Positions 19,631-29,870 of a stretch of DNA of 64,000 nt are shown here, piece by piece; the stretch's first letter is position 1; each line of letters starts with the position of its first letter. The notes under the pieces are model-generated. The model worked only from the letters and a program-made list of their open reading frames with translations. It was not told the DNA's origin and did not search any database. A program made the translations under genes and the position numbers. The stretch is from Stentor coeruleus (Eukaryota; Ciliophora; Heterotrichea; Heterotrichida; Stentoridae): contig MPUH01000218.1 in the NCBI GenBank assembly GCA_001970955.1, positions 1 through 64,000 on the forward strand, written 5' to 3'.

Positions 19631-21673
19631 TTAAAATTTATGTCTCTCAGCTAAAATCTTCAAAATAATAATAGATAAAACAGAGCATCCAAGTATAATA
19701 AAAAAAGCGTCTAGATTATTTTCCCAAATAGACCCACTTATCCCAAGACTATCAAGCGGAGACTCATAAACATCTTTATCAATATCAAGTCCTCTAAATT
19801 CATTAAGACATCCAGCTCTAAAACCATAATAATACGCTGAAATGTATTTTATCCATGAAAAAGAGTCTGAATTTGAAGTGGATTTACTATAAAAACCTCC
19901 AAACATCATTAATGGTGCAGCGATTGTTGGTCCCCATATTGTAGCAGCTTGAACATCTTTTGAGACTGCTCCTGCTAGTTTCCCATATGCAGAACCACAA
20001 AGATTCATAAGTATACAAATGAACACTAAAGTAATATATTTATCAGAAGACTCTTGATTTAAATCTACTGAAAAGTACACAATGCTGATAAATATGAAAA
20101 CACCTAAAATCTGTGATGGTAACTCTGAAATAAACTTAGCTATAAAGTACTCAACCATCCCATAAAGTCCTTCTTTATACTCTTTCAACACAATCGGTCT
20201 TTCAATAGGAAAAGTCATAGCACTAACTTGTGCGGAACTAAGTACAAAATGTGTAGCACAAAAAAAAATAATACCTTCTCTATTCAAAACCCCTTTTTGA
20301 TCATACCCAAGTCTTCCATAACATAAATCTAATATAAGGGAAATAACAATATTTTGCATAATATTAAATCCAAGAATCATTGGGTTTCTTAAAGTGTTTT
20401 TATAAGCTCTTATTAATAACACAGACATTTTCGCTAATAAACTAGCTTTAAATTTCTTAGCCATCAATTCATTTTCATTAGATTTCAAGTCATTTTTATC
20501 CTGAAAAACTGTGATTTCATTATTTTTATAAGCATCCACAAACACTTCAAGCATTTTAGCTTCAGATTCAGTATAATTATCCCTATGGTTTATATACAAA
20601 ACCCTCATGAAATGATCTGGAGGATTTGTCCTTTCTGAACATGGGTATCCATGATTCTTAAAATATTCAGCTGACATTTTTGCTTGACCTTGATATACAA
20701 AATTTCCTTCAACCATAAGTATAAGCCTGTCAAAAATATTAAAAANGTCTGGAGGATTTGTCCTTTCTGAACATGGGTATCCATGATTCTTAAAATATTC
20801 AGCTGACATTTTCGCTTGACCTTGATATACAAAATTTCCTTCAACCATAAGTATAAGCCTGTCAAAAATATTAAAAATATTCGAACTTGGCTGATGTATT
20901 GTTAAANTGTCAAAAATATTAAAAATATTCGAACTTGGCTGATGTATTGTTAAAACTACAGTTTTCCCTTTATCTGCTTGTTGTTTTAATAACCCCATGA
21001 CCATTTCAGCAGTAAAACTATCTAATCCTGAAGTTGGTTCATCAAGTATCAATATATGTGGTTCACTTAAAAGCTCAACTCCAATACAAACACGTTTTTT
21101 TTCACCTCCAGAAAGCCCTTTTATTATCTCATTGCCTATAAGCGTATCAGCAACATTTATCAATTTTAAGTCTTCTAGTATTTCTTGAACTTTTTGTTTT
21201 ATAACTTTATTAGAACCTCTTATTTTAAGTCTGGCTGCGAAAGTTAAAGCTTCTTTTGCTGTCAAAGTTGGCATAAGGATATCTTGTTGCATAACATAAC
21301 GTGCAAAAACTTGATAGTCTATAGTGTTTATATTTAGATTATTTATCGATACTGTTCCAGTGATTTTTATATTACGTTGTGGGATTATTTGTTTTGATAA
21401 TATGCTTAGAAGGGATGTTTTACCTGAACCTGAAGAACCCATAATAGCTAGGATTTGGCCTGGGTTTGCAAAACCTGAGATATTTTTGAGAATTTCTGTT
21501 GTGTGGTTGTGACTGGTATGGGAATATGAGAGGTTTTTCCATTCAAGGGTTAGTTGGATTCTTTTGAAGTGCGCAAAACTACTTAGAAAAGTTGAAGGCT
21601 TTTGATTGCATGATGGGTTGATACTGCTATCGTTAAGCTCGTACTCATCAGGCTGGTCAAGCTTCTGGTACAT
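19631..21673 (-). CDS. ABCG-family half-transporter, interrupted by two N joins
   Basis: An ABCG (white/BCRP-type) half-transporter, with the nucleotide-binding domain first. Walker A is GSSGSGKTS near residue 80. The signature is LSGGEKKR, Walker B is ILILDEPTSGLD, and an H-loop sits in LTIHQPSS. A C-terminal domain of about six membrane segments follows. N joins at 20747 and 20907 duplicate parts of the segment just after the H-loop (FNIFDRLILMVEGNFVYQG). The true protein is therefore about 75 residues shorter than the raw frame suggests. It probably exports lipids or xenobiotics as a dimer; the substrate is unknown. It is a paralogue of the gene at 46427-48274. Confidence 0.92.
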   Translation of the reverse strand: MYQKLDQPDEYELNDSSINPSCNQKPSTFLSSFAHFKRIQLTLEWKNLSYSHTSHNHTTEILKNISGFANPGQILAIMGSSGSGKTSLLSILSKQIIPQRNIKITGTVSINNLNINTIDYQVFARYVMQQDILMPTLTAKEALTFAARLKIRGSNKVIKQKVQEILEDLKLINVADTLIGNEIIKGLSGGEKKRVCIGVELLSEPHILILDEPTSGLDSFTAEMVMGLLKQQADKGKTVVLTIHQPSSNIFNIFDXLTIHQPSSNIFNIFDRLILMVEGNFVYQGQAKMSAEYFKNHGYPCSERTNPPDXFNIFDRLILMVEGNFVYQGQAKMSAEYFKNHGYPCSERTNPPDHFMRVLYINHRDNYTESEAKMLEVFVDAYKNNEITVFQDKNDLKSNENELMAKKFKASLLAKMSVLLIRAYKNTLRNPMILGFNIMQNIVISLILDLCYGRLGYDQKGVLNREGIIFFCATHFVLSSAQVSAMTFPIERPIVLKEYKEGLYGMVEYFIAKFISELPSQILGVFIFISIVYFSVDLNQESSDKYITLVFICILMNLCGSAYGKLAGAVSKDVQAATIWGPTIAAPLMMFGGFYSKSTSNSDSFSWIKYISAYYYGFRAGCLNEFRGLDIDKDVYESPLDSLGISGSIWENNLDAFFIILGCSVLSIIILKILAERHKF
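20615..20880. repeat. Single-N join between copies of about 130 bp
   Basis: N at 20747, inside the ABCG gene. The copies differ at one base (tttttgcttg versus ttttcgcttg). Confidence 0.85.
20860..20954. repeat. Single-N join between two 47-bp copies
   Basis: N at 20907; copies 20860-20906 and 20908-20954, immediately next to the preceding join. Confidence 0.85.
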
Positions 21674-22143
21674 ATTTAATATTACTGGAAAAAATCAAGA
21701 TGAAATTGTTGCTGAAAATGTATTGAAAGTTGGAATTTTTATTTTTTTATGCGTGGATATGCTGGGGATTAAAGAAAAGTGGATAGGGTAAGAAGATGAG
21801 TTGGTAAGGGTAAAAGGATTTTATTGAGAGAATTTATCGGGGCTTGCAATTTTATTATGGGTGATTATGAGAATATGTAAAGTATTTATAATTATATTGA
21901 GTATACAAAAGAAATAATAAGGTTTTATAATCATAAAATTGAGTGAATACATAAAAAATACAACAAGATTTATGTAAAAAATTTATAACACTTAAGCATT
22001 TTTAATTTATATGAATCTAAATATCAACATAACATTCCTATAATTTCTATCAATAATCTTCACTTTCTATTCCTTTTAACTTATCATCCTCTCATAAAAT
22101 TCCCCATAATAATTTCATATCTCATAATATTAAACACAAAATA
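21674..22143. other. Divergent intergenic region
   Basis: Non-coding. G/T-rich next to the ABCG start and C/A-rich next to the plus-strand start. Confidence 0.6.
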
Positions 22144-22890
22144 ATGTCGAAAAGTTTTTGCTGTTTCCCATCTCTAAGCAAGATGAAAAAGCCCCGAAAC
22201 TCTTTATCAACTTCTACCCCCCAACAGCTTGTCGTAAGAGAATCTCTTGTAAACAATAACGCCGGGACACAAACTTCAATAAGCCTAGCTGACTTTAAAA
22301 AATCAATTCGTTCTAACCACAATCTTAACCAAAGCAGTAGTTCCGGAACTCTAAAGTCTTCAATAGTAGTCCGAAGAAATGATACTTTTGTTCCTATATT
22401 TTCACAAGATTTCGTTTATAAAAACCAAAACCCTTCAGATCAATCAGCAATCGAAAGTGAAAAATATGATAAAAACTCTTCAGGGTTTATGGGCAAAGGA
22501 ACACTTGAAGGGTTTTTTTCTGATAATAAAGATCAAGTTAATGAGTCTTATAATAAAACTAACGAATTTGTTGGGAAAGAATCAATAATTGTTAGACTAC
22601 AGGAAAAAACTACAAATTATAGGACAAGCTCGTTACCTGCAGAGAAAAAAGATCTGCAGATTGAAGAAGATAAATGTAAAAACGAGTCGTTTATTTGTGG
22701 CCCTTTTGTATCAGATAATAGCAAATTACCTAGGCTTATTCCTATAACTCCATTTGGTAAAAAAAGAGGATTTTGTGTTATAAAAACTCAAGGGAAGCTT
22801 AAAAAGTATGTCAATAAAAACCCTTGTTTCAAAAATGGGAATTTGGGTAAGAATGAAAATTCTTCTGACTTTGAAAATACTATATTTTAA
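22144..22890 (+). CDS. Unknown Ser/Asn/Lys-rich protein
   Basis: 248 residues. The N terminus MSKSFCCFPS has two adjacent Cys that could be acylated, which is an inference. The rest is polar with no membrane span and looks disordered. No family recognised. Confidence 0.65.
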   Translation: MSKSFCCFPSLSKMKKPRNSLSTSTPQQLVVRESLVNNNAGTQTSISLADFKKSIRSNHNLNQSSSSGTLKSSIVVRRNDTFVPIFSQDFVYKNQNPSDQSAIESEKYDKNSSGFMGKGTLEGFFSDNKDQVNESYNKTNEFVGKESIIVRLQEKTTNYRTSSLPAEKKDLQIEEDKCKNESFICGPFVSDNSKLPRLIPITPFGKKRGFCVIKTQGKLKKYVNKNPCFKNGNLGKNENSSDFENTIF

Positions 22891-23312
22891 TATCTTAACA
22901 AATGTCGTAATTTATAAAGGTATGAGTTAAAGTTTATCTTTAGATGCAGTTATTGCTTTTAAGATATTTTTTTATATGGTCCTGATTGTGTTGTTTTTGG
23001 TAGTTTTGGCTTTGATGTTCTTAGTTGTGACTCTGATTTTTATATATTTTTTTTGGGTATGATATATTCTGATATTGACACTGATCATCTTAGAAATAGT
23101 TTTAGCTTTCTTTAACTTTTATAGTTTATATTTTATGGCATAGATATCCTTATCAACCACACTAACAGTTTATTTTTTTTTAACTTCAAATTTTAACTAT
23201 ACAAATAATATTTAAAACCTTTAAACTAATCGCAAGTTATACTTGACAAATCATATCAACTTAAGTAATCCTGAGTATAAAACTTAGTTTCTTAAAATTA
23301 AAGGGCATATAA
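22891..23312. other. Intergenic, no gene recognised
   Basis: T-rich, then A-rich; no coding signal. Confidence 0.6.
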
Positions 23313-25812
23313 ATGACTGATACTTGCATTTCCCAAGGCTGCCAAAAAAGCCCAAAATACGCTTGTCTATGTGATTTTACCCTAAAAATGTGCGAAATTC
23401 ATCTCAATGAGCATCTTAAACTTGGAGAGTCTCACAAACCAATCCTCACTTTTGCAGAGAAAAAAAAGGTTGATGAACTTTTCAACAAAGAAATGACAAA
23501 TCTTTTTTCCATTTCATCTAAAACTTTAGTTAAAGGAAAGCAAATGTTTCAACAAATTTGCAACAAATTATGCGAAATAACTGATGTTCTTTCTCAAAAG
23601 CAACAATCACTAATTGATTTAAGGTCTCAAAGTTCATATGATGTAGATATTGAAGAAAATATTAAAAATCTAAGTCAAGTTGGACTGAAATTTAGAAATA
23701 AAGAAAGCTTTCGGAAACTTCTTGAGAAACACTTAAGCGAATCTGATGATAGTATCGATTTATCGCTTTTTCTAGAAAAGTTTGATGAAATAAGTAAGCG
23801 AATTGAGGTAAATAATGGATTTTTACAGTTTGTATCTGATAGGAATGTTAGTGAAAGGCAAGAACTTGATATAAAACTGCAAAATATGATGAAAGATAGA
23901 GTTTTTAAAGAAAATGCTTTTGAAAAAAAAATGGAGACAATGTCTACAAAATTAGAAAAATTCTATGAAAACCATCAAGTTCAAACACTTAAAGAACAAA
24001 CTCATAATTTAGAATTGGAAATTGAAAAACTTAAAGAAAAGCTTCATCAGAACTCATTAGCTGCAGATATTAAGAAAAAAGGAAAATTTATTCAAGAAAA
24101 AAAACTTGAAACTCAAGGGAAAATGCTGACAGAACTTTGCAAAATGAACTTAGAAATGGTTATAAATAAATATAATCAGCAAAAAGAACAAATTGAAGCA
24201 TCTGTTAACTCATTAAATGCAGTTATCTCAGAAAACAATAATTTATTAAACAGTCAAATTGAAAAAACTGAAAAAAATGAAAAAATCCTAGAAGAGAAAA
24301 TAAAAAACCTTAACTCACTATTAATTTCAGAGATTGAAAGTATAAAAAAAGATTTCAAAACAAAGTTTGATAAGAATTCATTAGCCCTTGAAAATTCAAA
24401 TAGTAAATTAACAGATAAAATAAATCATCACAAATCAGAACTTGATAGTTTATTAGGAAAATATAATGAACATATGATCAATTTTACTAAAACAAGCACT
24501 AATGCTAACTTAGAACTTAACAAAATTACAGATAAATTCAACAATCTTGAAATTGTTATAAGTTCAAAGGCAGGCATCAATGATATAATGCATTGTAAAG
24601 GATTCATAGAAATATTTGGAGAATGTTTTAGAGAGTTCAATAGATTTATTAAATGTGTGAAGTTCTCAAATAGTGAAGGATATATTTTTATTTGTATTAA
24701 TAAATTCAGATCGTATATTATAAATAGTTCGTAAATCAGAAATAGATCGTAAAGATAATCTTAGAAGGTAATGAAGATGAAGCTCGTATTAGCAAATTAG
24801 ATGGTACGATTTATCTAGATGGTATTGAAATAAGAAGTTTGTAAAAACTATAAAGATAGTAAAATACATTCAGCTGGGTAAATATAAAATAGTTAATATC
24901 ATTATAGGAAGTCATCGTATGAATTACTTAGGTATTTCATAAAATAGCATGTATTTTCTATAAAGGCAAGAATTATATAGGGAGTAAAGTTTACCTAGGT
25001 ATTAAATATACAGTTTGTAAATAATATTAAGGCAGTACAAATAAATCAGGTGGAAGTAGTATTATTTATTAAGAAAGTAATTTAAATGAAGCAAGTAATC
25101 TATAGAAAGGATGTAACTTCAAATAAGATGGTAAGTGCAAATCAGATGGTGTGAATATTACAAAGACAGTATTTATTATTCAGGTATAATTCTAAATGGT
25201 GTGAATATTACAAAGACAGTATTTATTATTCAGGTATAATTCTAAATCAGATTGTATCATAAATTAAGGTATCTGCCATTTAGGTAAGATTAAAATAAGG
25301 CCGTATGCTAAATATTTTATTACTATAATAGAATTAATATTATAAGCAATTTTATTATGATTTTTTTAATACTTTTTTCAGATATGATTAAAATAAGGCC
25401 GTATGCAATATAAAGGTTTTTAATATTTAGCTTGCACATACGAAGGAAAATGTAAAACTAAAAAAAGATTGTAAATGATAATAAGGTACTTGATATTTAG
25501 GTAAAAATAAATCAGCTAGTATAAATTAACAAGATTGTATTTTTAACTTAGGGCGTAAACAATAAAAAGCTAGTATTGATTATTTAGGTAAAATAAAAGA
25601 AGCTTGTAAAATATAATAAGATAGTATTTTTTATCAAGACTGTGATAGAATATTTAGGGTGTAAAAATAATGAAGGTAATATAAAATTAGTGATAATTTG
25701 GAACATCAATAATAAATGTAAGATACTTGAATGCCAACTTAAAGACGAATCCCAATGGAGATACTGGGTTAATAGATTTCCAGAATGCACGTACCCTGAG
25801 TTTCAACCTTAG
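23313..25812 (+). CDS. B-box/coiled-coil protein whose 3' part is an array of tiny introns
   Basis: The N terminus carries a B-box-like zinc-binding motif (CISQGCQKSPKYACLC...MC..H...H) at about residues 4-45. Long coiled coils follow to about residue 420, as in TRIM-type scaffolds. The continuous frame runs into an in-frame TAA after 24730, but that is not the gene end. From 24694 the sequence resolves into 45 GT...AG units of 15-18 nt split by mostly 3-nt exons. Splicing all of them in phase 1 gives a Cys/Trp/Tyr-rich tail (e.g. CTYEGKYSNWPTYNW). This leads into a normal last exon (25691-25812; KDESQWRYWVNRFPEC) ending in TAG. The product is about 553 residues if the 50-bp and 21-bp duplications are collapsed and one extra G at 24874-24878 is ignored. 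No family recognised for the tail. Confidence 0.8.
25148..25247 (+). repeat. Perfect 50-bp tandem duplication inside the intron array
   Basis: Copies 25148-25197 and 25198-25247 are identical. Each spans two array introns. It is either a true duplication or an assembly overlap lacking an N. Confidence 0.85.
25288..25406 (+). repeat. 21-bp direct repeat flanking a 77-nt AT-rich insert
   Basis: The 21-mer at 25288-25308 recurs at 25386-25406. The intervening 77 nt (25309-25385) have no array structure. Deleting one copy and the insert restores a normal intron-codon-intron run. Confidence 0.8.
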
Positions 25813-26060
25813 TTAGTATTAATTAGTAATTAGATAAAATATACATAAACACTTAGTATAAATTCACAATATTTTAATAATTTTCTCACAATATAAGTAA
25901 AACTATAACTAAAAATTGTAAAATAATCACAATAAAATAAGCTCTTCAACAAATCCTAATAAATTTCAATGCATAATTACATATAAAAAAAAACTTTAAC
26001 AAAACAAAGATATAAGTTTTGCATAACTCAAAAATAAATATTTCTATAATTTAATATAGC

Positions 26061-26871
26061 CTATTTATTATCATCCATGATCTTTTTCAAAGAGTCTTCA
26101 AGTTGGATTCTTTTCAATTTTTCTTCACGAAGTAAAGTTTCAAGTTCCATTATATATCGCCGTTGTGATGAAGTTGTTAAACCACTAACATAGCTAAGCC
26201 CATCTCTAAGATAATCATCTTGATTCTCATAAACTTTTCCTTCTTCTTCTTCTTCCAAATCCTGATCAGGCTGGTGATCATCAGCTGCAGTTTCTTCTAT
26301 TTTTTCTCCTTCCCCATTTCCTTCTTGTTTATCACAATCATCCTGTTTCTTTTCATCTTTCTTTACTTGTATCCTTTGTTTAACTGGGCTATCAGAACTT
26401 GTATCATGATCTCTAGCCTTTGTACTTGTTGACCGGTACTTGATAATCCTCTCCCTTATCGGACTTAATTCTTGTGATACATCTTTATTTTCAGCACATA
26501 CTGGGTTTTTTATAGAAGCATTTCTTGGCTTTAAACTTCCTGAAGTTGATGGTCTGCTAATCAAAAAGTTTTCTTTTGGAGCTAAAGATTGAATTAGATT
26601 AGATTTCTGCATAAGCGGCGGTGGACGGGCATATTTCCCTCGTACTTCAGCATATGGACCTGGGTGTTGACTATCTAAAGTTTGATAAAACTGTTTGTTC
26701 AAGTTTTTTGAAACAATTGGCTTTGCTATTACTGAATTTGGTGTAGAACTGAATTTAGGAAGCTGACGATAATGACTAAATTATTCTTTACCTATAAAAT
26801 CTTGATGCTGCTGTAATCTCTTTAGAGACTCGCTGTTGCCAAGCTAAATGCTGGTCATGATAAAAAGCCAT
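26061..26871 (-). CDS. Unknown disordered protein with C-terminal coiled coil (two exons)
   Basis: A 264-residue spliced product. Exon 1 (26792-26871) starts MAFYHDQHLAWQQRVSKEI. A 16-nt phase-2 intron (26776-26791) joins it to HYRQLPKFSS and then to the long frame. The middle is Ser/Arg/Pro-rich and acidic (EEEEEGKVYENQDD). The last 40 residues are a predicted coiled coil (YIMELETLLREEKLKRIQLEDSLKKI). No family recognised. Starting at the downstream Met would drop 56 plausible residues. Confidence 0.8.
26776..26791 (-). other. 16-nt intron
   Basis: GTAAAGAATAATTTAG, phase 2. It joins the N-terminal exon of the gene at 26061-26871. Confidence 0.8.
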
Positions 26872-28935
26872 TCTTTATAGTTTGATAAAAACTCAACCTT
26901 TGAATCTAATTTTGATATAAAAACTTAGGATATACTTTAAAGCTTTGGGAGAGTTAAAAGTTTAGGAATTTTTGATTGATTTTTTTTTTTTTGATAAAGT
27001 TGTAATTTAAACCTTAGGTTTTTTATAAGATTTTTATAGGTTTCGATGTCTAAAAGATGTTTATTTATTTGAAAAAGTATTTTTTGAAAAGTTATAGAAA
27101 AAATTCGGACATTTTAAAGATATGGCAAATGAAAAATGTAACCATTTTCCAATTAGACTGATAATTGAAAACATCATATCCTATGAGCAAAATATTAAAG
27201 ATTTGTCAAGAGTTAGATATAAGATATAAAAATAAAGGCTATTATAGTAAGATGTAAAGTAGAAAAATGTAGATAAAGGTCAGGAATCAAAGTTTCAAAG
27301 ATATCGATAGATTTTTGTAACATACATTTAGACATTGTTTCATTATAAAAAGAAAAAAATATCTTGTTAATTAAATCATATTATAACATAATACTTTAAG
27401 TTTTTCTTGGCTAAAGAGGTTTTAAAGTATTAGTTTATGTAATAGTTACTGAAAAAGCAAGAATGAATGAAAATATCTTGATTAAAGTTTGATTAGGTAA
27501 TTAATTTTGATTAATTTGAGTTTTTACAAAAATAATCTTTAAAAATGAGGAATGATAATTCTTTATAAAATATATAATAATCATTAAGGCTTGTAGAGTA
27601 AATTTTCAATATAAGATTATAATCAATATAAACACTGATGCAGATATAGTTATTAAAGGTATTTTTTTGTTATATGAATAATTTATAAAAGTAGTAGGAA
27701 GATTAATGTAATAGTTTCATTTAGCTTTTAAAGATTTTTTCGAAAAGAAGGATTTTTTTATCAAGAGAAGTAAAAAGCACTAAAGGACGCTTTAAAGCTT
27801 AGATTTAATTTGCTTATCATTTAGCTTATAGTTATATTAATAAAAAAAGTGATTTTTCATGTTTACCCAAGGTATTCATTTGTCTTTATACAGGTAGTTC
27901 TAAAAAGAATTTTAACCTAATAAAAAATCATAAAATAGTGTCAAAAACTTTCAAAGCAAACAAAAAAACACATAATTCATAAGCTAAACTAAAAAACCTT
28001 AAGCATTCTATTCAGAGTTAATAATTTTATCAAAATTACCAGTTTTTATTATATACAAAAAAATGTATAAAAAATACTCTACTAAATTTTATAGACATTC
28101 AGAAAAATCATCCAAATCTTTTAATACAAAGGTTTATTATATAAATTTTCCTCTTATATCAAAATCTCTGTGCATAAGAGCATATTTTTATTTATTTGGA
28201 CTTAAGGTAAAGGGATCAAAGAAATTTTATAAATTCATGAAAATATTTAGGTAAAAAGTATTTATTCTAAGAGAATAAAGATAAAATGATGTGAAATTTT
28301 AACACCTGATGATATATTAAGTATGATGGTTTGAATAAATAAATGGCTTGGTAATGTCAAAGATAAAATTTATATTAAAGGCTATATTATAAGCTCACTA
28401 GGAAAAATATTATTGGAATAGACTTTTAAAGTGAAGAAATTGTTGTAAATATTTAATCGTCACTTCAAAAAATATCAAAATTCATATTATCTATTCGATT
28501 TATTTATAAAAAATTCCAAAGTAGAACCCTTAAACATCTTAACTACCGAAGATTAAAATCTTCCTATATTTTTTTTACCAAATCCTACTATTCAATATTT
28601 TTCAATCACACACAATTTTACCACAACTTTTTATATAAAACCTAGAAAAAATACATGGTAAAATCCTCTTCAAAAAACCCTGTCACAAAACCCTATCTCT
28701 TCACAATTTCTCTAAAAAATTCATACTCCTAGATCTCCTTTACTTAATTTCTTATCATATTACTTAACTCTATAATGACTCCATGATTATTACCTTTAAG
28801 CCTAAGTAATAAAAATTCTAACAAAACATTTAAAAGATTTCTTATAATAATCTTAATAGTCTAAAATCTTAGAAACTTGAATCATACACTAGTTCGGGCA
28901 CAAAGACAAAGATTTGCATAAAAAATATTACTTAA
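26872..28935. other. Long gene-poor region
   Basis: About 2 kb, the longest empty stretch in the window. A 63-codon frame at 28063-28254 is AT-rich and low-complexity, and I do not consider it a gene. The right end (about 28550-28900) is C/A-rich on the + strand, as expected downstream of the minus-strand gene that ends at 28936. Confidence 0.5.
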
Positions 28936-29124
28936 CTAGCTACTTGCCTTTGGTTTTTCTTCAACTATAGTATTTTGACCTGATGCTACACTAATTGTAG
29001 CTTCATTGTCTTTATAGATCTTGAAAGCATTTTGTATTTTCTCAGGAGTTGGGAAATAATACTCTTCGCGAATCATCGCTCCAGTATAAGCTCCGACTAA
29101 GAACCCAGCTAAAAAAGATGCCAT
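28936..29124 (-). CDS. Small single-span membrane protein
   Basis: 62 residues. The first 20 (MASFLAGFLVGAYTGAMIRE) form a Gly/Ala-rich membrane helix, followed by EYYFPTPEKIQNAFKIYKDNE and a polar tail. The clean ATG-to-TAG frame, Gly-containing span and G/T-rich upstream flank support a real gene. It could be a small organellar or endomembrane protein. No family is assigned. Confidence 0.65.
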   Translation of the reverse strand: MASFLAGFLVGAYTGAMIREEYYFPTPEKIQNAFKIYKDNEATISVASGQNTIVEEKPKASS

Positions 29125-29870
29125 TATATCGAAAAAAATATATAAGCTTTAGATTAAGTTTATGATGATAGTAAGTGTAAATAGTGTAGGATATTTAAGA
29201 TAAAGTTTATATTGTATATGTTTATGTGCAAATAAGAATTAAGTGGTAAAAAGTTTAGGATTTTATTTTATGTTATAGATTTTTTTTTTTGTAGTATTAT
29301 AGATGTTGGAGATAAGGCTTAGAATGCTTTTATTGTCAAAATATTATTATGTTATGCATGTAGATATGGGGTTTAAAAAAAATATTTCAGATACATAAAT
29401 GAAATTATATTGTAAAAAGTTTTATTGTAAACTGAAGAATATGATTTTGGTGTTTAAGATTAAAAGATAAAAATCAGTTTTTATATCTATTATATTTTAA
29501 TTATTTCAAATCAAATCACTACCTTTAGCAATCTAATAATTAATAACTTTTTCATGTATAAATCAATTATATATCACTGCAAAACCACAATATCGTAAAA
29601 AACTAAGAAATCTATCATAAAATTATATCATTTAACTTCAACTATCGTCTTCCAAAAAGCAAACTCTCAGTCTTCAAACCACAAAATTACCTCTCTATCT
29701 TAAAAAATCCTTAAAATCCCATAAATCTTCCCAAAAGCCCAAATTTTTCCTGATCCTATCCATACAACAACCCCTTATCCAATTTCCAAATCTTTGATTC
29801 ACAATTTCAGTATCCTAAAATCTTGCAAAAATTCCCAATTCAAAATTCACTATTTTTGATAATCTAGTAA
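29125..29870. other. Divergent intergenic region
   Basis: No gene. The right 250 nt are strongly C/A-rich, as expected just upstream of a plus-strand start. Confidence 0.6.

Larger units (their letters stand above)
24694..25690 (+). other. Tandem array of 45 introns of 15-18 nt with one-codon exons
   Basis: First units: 24694-24709, 24713-24727, 24731-24745, 24749-24764, 24768-24782, 24786-24800, 24804-24818, 24822-24837. Later run: 25519-25533, 25537-25551, 25555-25569, 25573-25587, 25588-25602, 25606-25620, 25624-25638, 25642-25657, 25661-25675, 25676-25690. Thirty-five units are 15 nt, seven 16, two 17 and one 18. Forty-two of the 45 start GTA and all end AG. The exons between are 3 nt (e.g. 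ATC, TTC, ATC, AAG, CTC, ATG, ATG, TTT, ATA), with a few of 6, 18, 21 or 24 nt. At seven places two or three units abut with no exon. Only about 160 of 1,000 nt are exon. Whether every unit is spliced is inferred from frame, not observed. Confidence 0.85.

Noticed and set aside
24694-25690. Reading the 24.7-25.7 kb array as an 18-nt satellite or a decayed coding repeat
   Set aside because: Units share ends and length but not sequence, and the 3-nt pieces join into an open frame that meets a normal last exon. Neither feature is expected of a satellite or a decaying gene.
28063-28254. 63-codon plus-strand frame in the long empty region
   Set aside because: AT-driven Lys/Phe/Tyr composition, no motif, and no convincing intron-linked extension.
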